Of a DNA stretch of 64,000 bases, positions 25,501 through 34,500 are shown in pieces. Source of the stretch: Hippopus hippopus (Eukaryota > Mollusca > Bivalvia > Cardiida > Cardiidae); assembly GCA_946811185.2 (NCBI GenBank), contig OX328108.1, forward strand, positions 8,824,412-8,888,411, in the 5' to 3' direction. Positions within the stretch are counted from its first letter, which is position 1. The number at the start of each line of letters is the position of its first letter. The notes under the pieces are model-generated. The model was not told the DNA's origin. It saw only the letters and a list, made by a program, of their open reading frames with translations, and did no database searches. The position numbers and the translations under genes were made by a program.

Positions 25501-28500
25501 GTACATCTAACTCATGTTCTGTGAGAAGGGTTTTTTAACCCATTACCACACAATCCCTACTTTTGACGACCCTGAGAAAGAAGCCTTTAGAAAACATTGT
25601 GGGAAAAGGAGAAAATGCTGGTAACCAGCATTTTCTCCTTTTCCCATAATGTTTTCTACCCTTCACAAAACCAATTTCAAATTTTCAGTCACTTTCATTT
25701 TGTCGTCAGCAAATGCTTTCGATTTGGACAAACGTAAAATTTTGTCGTTTGGTAATGAGTTAAGGCATTTGCGCAGACTGACCATGTTCGAAATGTTTTG
25801 CTTTTTCTAAATTTTCAGGATTTCCAAGGACCATTCCACCTCATTGTGTAGTCGGTTGTTACATAAAACTTACTTTACCGATCCATGATTATTACCTACT
25901 TCATTTCACCTGATCCTGACCTTTATTCTGAATATCGTATAAGTAGACATGTAAATAGACATCCGACTATTATTCGGTAATATATATATATATACACGGG
26001 AAGGTAGAAGTCAGCAATTTAATTCGCGCATACCGTACGAAATATTTCCGTGACCAGTCGGGAGATATGCCAAAGGCAATCCCGTGCGATGCCGAGGATA
26101 GAAATAGGATTTTAATTTGTGTAAATAATGTTGACCTCGTTCAGGTTAATAATAGGGCACCCTAATGGGATTCGTGTAACGTCGCCTTTCATCGCGACAA
26201 TCGTACGGATTCGGCCAAGACTCGGGTAATCGATGTTGGGAACCTGCGTCTATTGACCGATCGATTACGGATTACCCTAGTCTTAGCCGAATTCGTTCGT
26301 TTTACGGAGATGCATGAAAGCCCCTTTTCTGAAAGCGCTGATCTTTTCCTTTTTGTTTTTCGTTTTACTCGTTGCGTCTGCTGTGTCATTAAAGTAACAG
26401 CATAAGAAGACATTTGAGTATCGCATGCAAGTGCCCGTTTAAGCTAAAATTGTAAGAAAAGAAAGAGCATAACTGTGTACAAACGTTTTCGTGTTTTCCT
26501 GTTGTATGGATGAAACGTTTTATGGAAAACGAGTAGCCCGCTTTTGCGTAATTATCTTCTGTGATGACGGAGACATTAAAAAATGTCGCAGTTTGCGTCA
26601 GGGCTATTACTAACACAAACAACGCAGACAAAGACAACACTACAAAAGTAGCACAAAAACGCAAATGACGACAGAGCCATGACAATGGTAAACCAGGCTG
26701 ACGTTGAAATAGCTGTGGAAAAAAAGTAGACGACAAACTGGCCATGGCAAACGCAGACAACGCAGACGACAATGCCAGGGCTGTGATAAACACTTACAAC
26801 TTTAGGGCTATGATAAAGCAGACGACGACAGGGCTATGTTAAACGCTGTCAACGACAGGGTATAAAAATCGTTGGGCTTTTAAGAATGGGCATAATGACT
26901 TGACGTATATGGTTTGACATGATCTTTACAAAACAATCATGTGTCGTAACGATCCTGAGGAAAAAGCTTTTGAAAACATCGAGGGAAAAGTGGAACTGTT
27001 GTCAACCAGCATTTTTGCAGTTAAGTTTACTGGTATTTTTAGATAAAGGTTATTCGGCCGAAACCATGCATAGAGAAGATGAAAGTATTTAGTAGATCAA
27101 GATCAGATTGCACATAAATTGCACTTTGATCATAGATATACACTTTCTGATAGTTTGATAGACAGTCTGACACAAACGACCTTTTAACTGAGTTATGCTC
27201 TGTCAAAACGATATTTAATGTACTGCAAAAAGTATCGCTACATGTAAGCCTAAGCAGTCTGCGCAGGCTGACCTGAGTCGGAACTTTTTGTTATTTCTTA
27301 ATTTTCTTTAGAGGGTTATACTACCCCGTGATTCATTCGGTTGTTAACTCTTTACCAATTTTGGACTGGACCAAATTAAAAGCATTTGCTGACGACAAAA
27401 TAATTGTATATCAAATGATTATTTCTGTCCTTAATAGGATAGAAAACATTGTGGAAAAAGGAGAAAATGCTGGTTACCAGCATTTTCTCCTTTTCCCACA
27501 ATGTTTTCTAAAGCCCTTTTCTTCAGGGTCGTTAAAACTCGGGATTGTTTGGGAAAGGGTTAAACAAATTACATTTTATGGATCCTTGATTATGTGATGT
27601 TTCGCTTTGTATTATGCATCATGGAATTGCATCAAAACCGTTTTGCCAAAGCATGGCTCTAACACATTCTTGTTGTGTTTTATTCACTCACTTCAAACAT
27701 TCAGGATTTGGGGATAGATGCGTGACCTTTGTGTCCGGTGGTAGGGACTACTCGTGTACTTACAAGTATTGCAATTCCGGAAGGTGACTAAACACGTCTC
27801 TACCCACGAATCGAATGTAGTTATAGCTCAGGTCTCTGGTGGAAATAAAAGTGACATGCATGATTTCGTGCAATCGTAAAAATGGCTGCCGAAATATGGT
27901 TTGTGAATTCAATTTTGGAAAAGAGAAATAAGATAACCTCTCGAAATGAAGAATTAAATCAATACATTATTCTAACATGACACTTGAATTCGGGTCTATA
28001 AACAGAATGCAGCGCAAGGTAAAACGTCATTCTATATGAAGTGACGTCATTCTATACATGTAAAGTTAGTCGCTCGTTGCTGTTCCGATTCCCGCCCTCT
28101 GATATTTTATCGTTGAAAGTCGCCTGACGTAAATGAATCGTCACTTTCCGCTACCCTACCAATGAGGAAGGAAAAACTCAAGGATTTATCGATATATACT
28201 GTTTTGAATAAAAACTGAAAACGGTGGAACTTTTTCAAATGTCACCAGTAAACATACGAGGGGTGATCAGAAAGAACGTGGACCAGTGCCGGTATCTGAA
28301 TATTGTTATAAAAAACAACTTGGAGTGTTCACTATTTTTGAAAGTAACCTCCTTTGAGTTCTATGAATGTATTCGTTCTTGATTTCGACGCGCGAAGCAA
28401 TTGTGGGAGCGAGTCACGTGACGTTACTATGAAGGACCCGGTAGTAGCGAGGGTTACCTCCTCTCTGCTCTCGTAGTGTATGCCACATAGAAAATCTTTC

Positions 28501-31500
28501 AAAACAGGAACTAGTCAGAGGTCACATGGAGTCAGGACTAAATTATAAGGAGCGTTGGCAACTGTTTCTTTGTTTAGTTTTTGCAAAGTTTCCAGTGCAA
28601 GTGTGGCTTTGTGAGCTAGGGTGTTATCTTGGTGTAAAGTAACGTCACTCCGCAGGACTTCTGGCTGTGTTTTTCGTATGGTGTTCGTGAAATTTGTTTG
28701 AATAATGTGGGCATAAAACTCAGAATTGACTGTAGTATGTAAAGATACAACATGATTTAGAAGAAAAACAGGAGAACAGAAATCCTTGATGTAGATAACT
28801 TTACCAAGTGACGTAGAAAGGTTGGCTTTACTAGCGGAAGGCGATGTTGGATGTTTCAATACGCTGCTTTGTCATTTAGATTCAGTGTCGGTAAAGTGTA
28901 CCTATGTTTCATCGCATGTTACAATACGATCAGTAAAGTTTGACCCCTCTACCTAACGCGTTCTGAAATTTCTTAACAGATTTCGACCCTAACCCCCATT
29001 TTCTCGGGCGTCAGTTGCCGAGGTACCCACATTGTGCAAACACGCGACATTCCAAGACTCTCAGTCAAAATCTCCTGAGTACTTATATATGAAATGTCAA
29101 ATGTGTCAGCTATTTTCCTGACAGCATCTCGGCGATCTTGTTTTACATGCTGCTCTACATCCGTTATGATTTTGTCTGTGACTGATGTTGATGGACGGCC
29201 AGATTTAGGATCATCTTTAACAGTATCTAACCCTTGTCTAAACCGGTCCGATCCATGTACGAATATCAGATTCCTTGAGTGCAGATTCCCCTTAAATTGT
29301 TTCTAAATCGGTTTTGATTTCCGATAAATACTTTCCGAGTTTGACGCAAAACTTTATGATTACTCTCGGCTCAAATAAAACGTCGTCCGATATTTTGGAC
29401 CACTAGTGCAGTATATGACGTCATTAAAATGACGTCATACTTTACGTACTTTAATATGACAACATTTGAAAGCGTGAGTCAGTTACCAGATAATTAATGC
29501 TCATCTATGCAAATTTGTGTAATCCTAAGTGAAGTAGTTTTCAAAATAACGGGGTGGTCCACGATCTTTCTGATCACCCCACGTATATATATGAGCCATG
29601 CTCTATGAAAAGGGGGTTTAATGCATCTGCGAAAAATATCGCCTCAAGTTAGCCTGCGCAGTCCGCGCAGGCTGCCCTGGGACGATAATTTTCGCTTTTG
29701 GTCAATTTTCTGCATGTCAAAGGACCAGTGTACCTCTTAATTAAGACGGTTTTTAAATAAAATGGATTTTATGAATCCATGATCATATGATGACTTAGTA
29801 TGTATGATATATCATGGATATGCATCAGGCCCCCTTTCGCCAGAGTATGGAACAATTATATAAGAGTCTTTTCATGTTTAAGGCTAGTTCAAATTGGCCG
29901 TCTTTGCATTGAAAATGGGATTGGAAGTGGATGGAGTAATATTCAGAGCATTTGAAGCGACTGCGACTCCAATGCTTGACGATACATTCATTCTTCTTTG
30001 TCATTGGAAAGGGAGAAACGGTGCGATTTTTTATGTTGTGTTTGACGCCTAAGGTTTTATTGAAATTTTGATTGTTTTTATATTTACCGCTTGGGTATTT
30101 GGGTTTTGTTTTGGTTAGTAACTGGAACAGCCATGGCTTATTCAATGGAACGTGATCTGCATCCGCTTTTGTACACTTAGTATGAACTTGTTTTTCTTTG
30201 ATCAAGAGTTGGTCATGTTAGAATCGAAATAACCTTCTTTCTATTGTAGTTTATCGTTCAATAAACCACGTTGTGACTTATGAGGCGCAATGAATAAACC
30301 ACTCAGGCTATCACCCTCATGTGTTTTTAATTGTGCCTGCCTCATAACTCACAACCGTTGTTAATTGAACGATACACCACGATAGAAATATTTTTTAAAC
30401 ACTTTCTGCACCAAATTTATAAAATCGGCCTATTTCGACGGCTGAGATACAATCCAACTGTGATTCAGAAAAATTCTAGCAGGGGGGGGAGGGCACTGAC
30501 TCAAAGAAGTAAACGGTTTTGATCCAAGATCTGATTGCAACTTCTCTGAAATTTTATCTTGATCTCTGCCGTCCGAAAAAAAGAATGTTTTCAACTATAT
30601 CGCTGGAAGGGTGAATGCATCTGAAAACATGTGAGCATGAAAGGAAAAAGTATGAAAAATGCAAACATGAACAGTCAAAGTGTATTTCGGCGCATTTCGA
30701 TTATATTGTGCTATGGATTTTACTCCTCATAAGGGCAGCATTTATTTTTCAAATGCACTAGTTTCAAGTTGATCTTAGGTATATCATGTGACTAAGAAGT
30801 CTCTATGTTGAAAAGGTGTGTAAATAAGCTGTTGCTGGCAATAAATATGCTTTGTTTCAAGAACTGAAATAAGAGACACAGAACGTGCCGTCGGATCATA
30901 GAACTATACTGTCAGCTACTTTGTAAAGTATAATAACGGAAACAACCTTGAATAGACCTGCAACACGCGAAAAGGGGCATTCGGACATTTGCGTAATGTG
31001 TCGTTCCGGATCGGCCTGTGCAGTCTGCGCAGGCTTATCCGGAAGGGCGCTTTCCGTTTTTAATGTAATTTTCTGTTTTGCGCAAGTCTAATGTAGGACA
31101 AAATCTAGTGTAGTCATAAAGTGCCGTCTGGGATTAGCCTGCGTGGACTGCTCAGACTGATCTGAGACGACACTTTACGCAAATGTCCGAATGCCCCTTT
31201 TCGCGTGTTGCAGGCCAATTTAGTAATCCTTGGATTGTCCTTCCTTATTAAAAAGACCATATTCGTTAGTTTAGCGCTTTAAACCTTTACTAAACAACTC
31301 TGTGTTATAACGACCCTGAAACACGGTTTTTGAGAATATTATGGGAAAAAGAGAAAATACTGGTAACCGGCAAAATCTCCTCTTCCAAAATGTTTTCTAT
31401 CTTCCATGGAACTTAAACTTATTTGTATCAATTTTTAGTTTAAACTTTATCTTTCAAGCAAATACAAATAAACATGTAAAATCATGGTATCACAAGTTGC

Positions 31501-34500
31501 ATGGGTTGAAAGATAGGATTGGAAAACAAGCTATGAATAACTTATGTTAATTCCTCTCTTTTTGAGAGCGGTTTTGATACTTATTCAGGAATATCACGCG
31601 TTGAGATGCCATAGCTTTCAACAGAAGAACATATGTATCTTGCCTAAAAAAAAACAGTATGCAAATCATAACCACCTCCTGTTTTCTTTTCCTGTCACTT
31701 GGGAGATCACAAAATATTATAAATATATGGTTGGGTTTCTTATATTTGATCATAGAAATGGTTATCGAGACGACGGTTCAAAATCTGTCGTTTGAAAATG
31801 GTAAAGCATTAAAGGGAAAGGAAGTCACTTACATAGTCTCTAACCGCATTAATCCACCAAATGCTCCAGGCTCTATGTGGCTTATATAGTTATGGTCAAG
31901 ATATCTGAAGGAGAAAAATAAAATGATTTGTATGGGTTTGTATTTACCAGTCATTTTTAAGAACAATCTTAGTCTTACTCTCAAGAATTTTCAAAATTTG
32001 AAAGTAAAATAACTTCTAATTTGACTAAGAATGCAATAAAGAATGGTTGGTGAATACGGACGCTGGCATTCAATCCATTGCACTCCGCAGACGATTTTTT
32101 AAAAGCCAACCATTGGCAGAGGGTAATTGATTCTGGAGTCAGGGTGCAGAAAAATGTAAAAATGTATATGTCATTATGAGTCTGACAATGTGTTACATTA
32201 TTAGTTGTACGGTCAGGTGGCAGGGGACTTGGAAACTTGTTCACAGCTGTAGCGAATCATGTCGCCCTGAGCCGAAGGCCACAGCCTTGAATAAATTTCC
32301 AAGTCCCCTGCCACCTGACCGTAAAACGAATTTATTATTATACTGCAAAGTTTTACCATTCAAACGTGTATTCAGCGAAATTACTCCGTTTTATGTTCTC
32401 ACAAAGTGTGTACGCTGACGACACAGAATTTCCCTTCTGAGTGCCCCAATTCAATGAAAACTGACGTAACTGGAACTGATGTCAATGAAACCTTGGTAAA
32501 ACGTGCAGTTTGGTGCATAAACTTGATGATGTCCTGCGATAGATATTCGACGTATTTTTATCCAAACATGGATTTAAACAACTTAAAGGTAAGTAACTAT
32601 GCATTTTAATGATTTGTTGGCTAAAGTGTACGACCATTAGTTGCCTCAAACGACCATTAGGTTATCCTTTTAACGTTACAATGTATGAGTTTCTGCACTT
32701 CACAGTTTGCTTACCTGACGAAGGGCTGGCTCGTTTTAACCCTGTGTATTTGTTTTAGAATGGCAACAATCGCTAACATATGTAACTATATTCATTTATC
32801 TTCAAAAAACAATCCATTCTTTCCACTTTAATGACAGCCATCAAGGGAAACTAAAATGATATGGTGCAGGCTACTCAGTATTTTTGTCTTGTGGGGAGAT
32901 CGTATCGGTCGACGCCGCCATTTTTGGATGTTGTGTTGAAATTGTAGTGATGTATACGGGGCTCCCAAAAGGGAAACTGCTTTTACGTGGATTTTGCCAG
33001 TGTACATGACTTGTATGTACGGGGCATATTATCCTATCAGATCGCGAGAAATTTCTTTGCAGTATAATTATACGGTATGTCTAAGTTCCAATCGCTGGCA
33101 GAAGAAATAATCTTCAAACTGAAACAAAAGTGGCAACTTCAGTTTCAGTTTAACTGCTATTATCTGGAATTTTGAAAGACCAAACTGTAACACTTTGTTG
33201 GAGTCATAATTATATCCATACTTTTAAATGATGTCAGTATGAATTAATTTGTATGAATTTTGAATTACGAGTTATTTACTTTTAGCCACTAGTGGACCTT
33301 AAAGTCTTCTAGACAATTTATGAAAATATTATTGAAAAAGGACATTTGCTTATAAAGATAAATTTCTTTTTATTTCTATAAAAAGTCAACTTTATTTGTG
33401 TATCCAACCTGAATTCATGTTGAAAATTCATATTTTACGAAAAAGGAAACTTACATGCCCAATAGCTGTCCCAAGAAGTTGAATGGACCTTTTCGTACTT
33501 CTGTGATTTTATTAGTGGTAAGCATTCTTGAAAAAAAGATGAGAAATATTTTGGTAGAAATTCAAACGGTTAGTACTGAAGTTTTGACAGAAATCAAAGT
33601 TTTCTTTATTATTAGAAAGAAAGCTTGATGATATTTTAAATAGCTTTTTAATGGTACCAGTTTCATCCTGGTACCATTTGTAGTTAATGATGCTCGAGTA
33701 CTTGGAATCTGACATATACTTTGGAACGCCCTGTACCTTGAGAAATAGAATCGGAAGTGATAAATCCTTTTTTGGAAAAAAAAAAAAACGTAAAAGAAAA
33801 AATATATACCGTAATAATGATGATAAATAATAATAATAATAACAGTTCAGTTGGAATCTTCTGCACCATACGTACTCACGCAGCGTCATAATCTGTGTGA
33901 GCCCTCAGGGAGATTTGCGTCGGATGTAACTATGATCAACCGTTGCTTTACTTCAACGAACGTGCGTCTACATGTAGCTTAATCGTTCAATTATAAACGA
34001 TATAAAAAGTAACAGTGATAGTGTCTCTCCTGGCGTCAATCCAACTGCTATGTCAAAAAGGTCTGATAATTCAAACTTATAAGAGAGTTGAACACATGCC
34101 TATTTTACGACTAATGTCTGACTGCAAAAGTTTATACAACATCATACCGTGATCAACGATATCAAACACGAGCTTGTGGTCAATATAGAAAGAGACCATT
34201 GTTGCTTTTGACTTTCCGACCGAAACTTTGGAAATTGCTTCGAGGAAAAAAAAAACACGCCGTCAGAATGAATACCTTTGAGACCGTGTGACACGTTCAT
34301 ACAAGTATCCTTCGTCAGTTTCAGGGCAAACCCTAAACATGCTAAAAAGATTAAATGAAACTTTAAAGCTGATAGTAAAATTCCTAATATTGCTATTTTA
34401 AAGTTATTTTCTTTTGAGAAAAATATCTCCTTGTCCGACAGTGTTGATCCAAGATCAGACTGCACGTTCTTTGCAGTCTGATCTTGATCTACACTGTCTG

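Larger units (their letters stand above)
27970..30223. mobile_element. F element, copy 4, carrying a mariner and a MITE
   Basis: The F ends TTCTAACATGACACTTG and TGGTCATGTTAGAA lie 2.25 kb apart because a mariner (28257-29583) and a family A MITE (29589-29852) interrupt the unit at the AACATATATA segment that is intact in copies 1 and 3. An E palindrome follows at 30224-30390. Confidence 0.65.

Noticed and set aside
26389..26793. A 134-codon minus-strand frame with a hydrophobic start
   Set aside because: It covers a CAACGCAGAC-type low-complexity patch, has no splice signals that fit the LRR gene, and no domain.
33512..33889. A 125-codon minus-strand frame next to LRR exon 2
   Set aside because: Only its very end overlaps the real 72-nt exon, in the intron-side frame. 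The rest is AT-rich intron, though a short part (NYKWYQDETG) looked protein-like.
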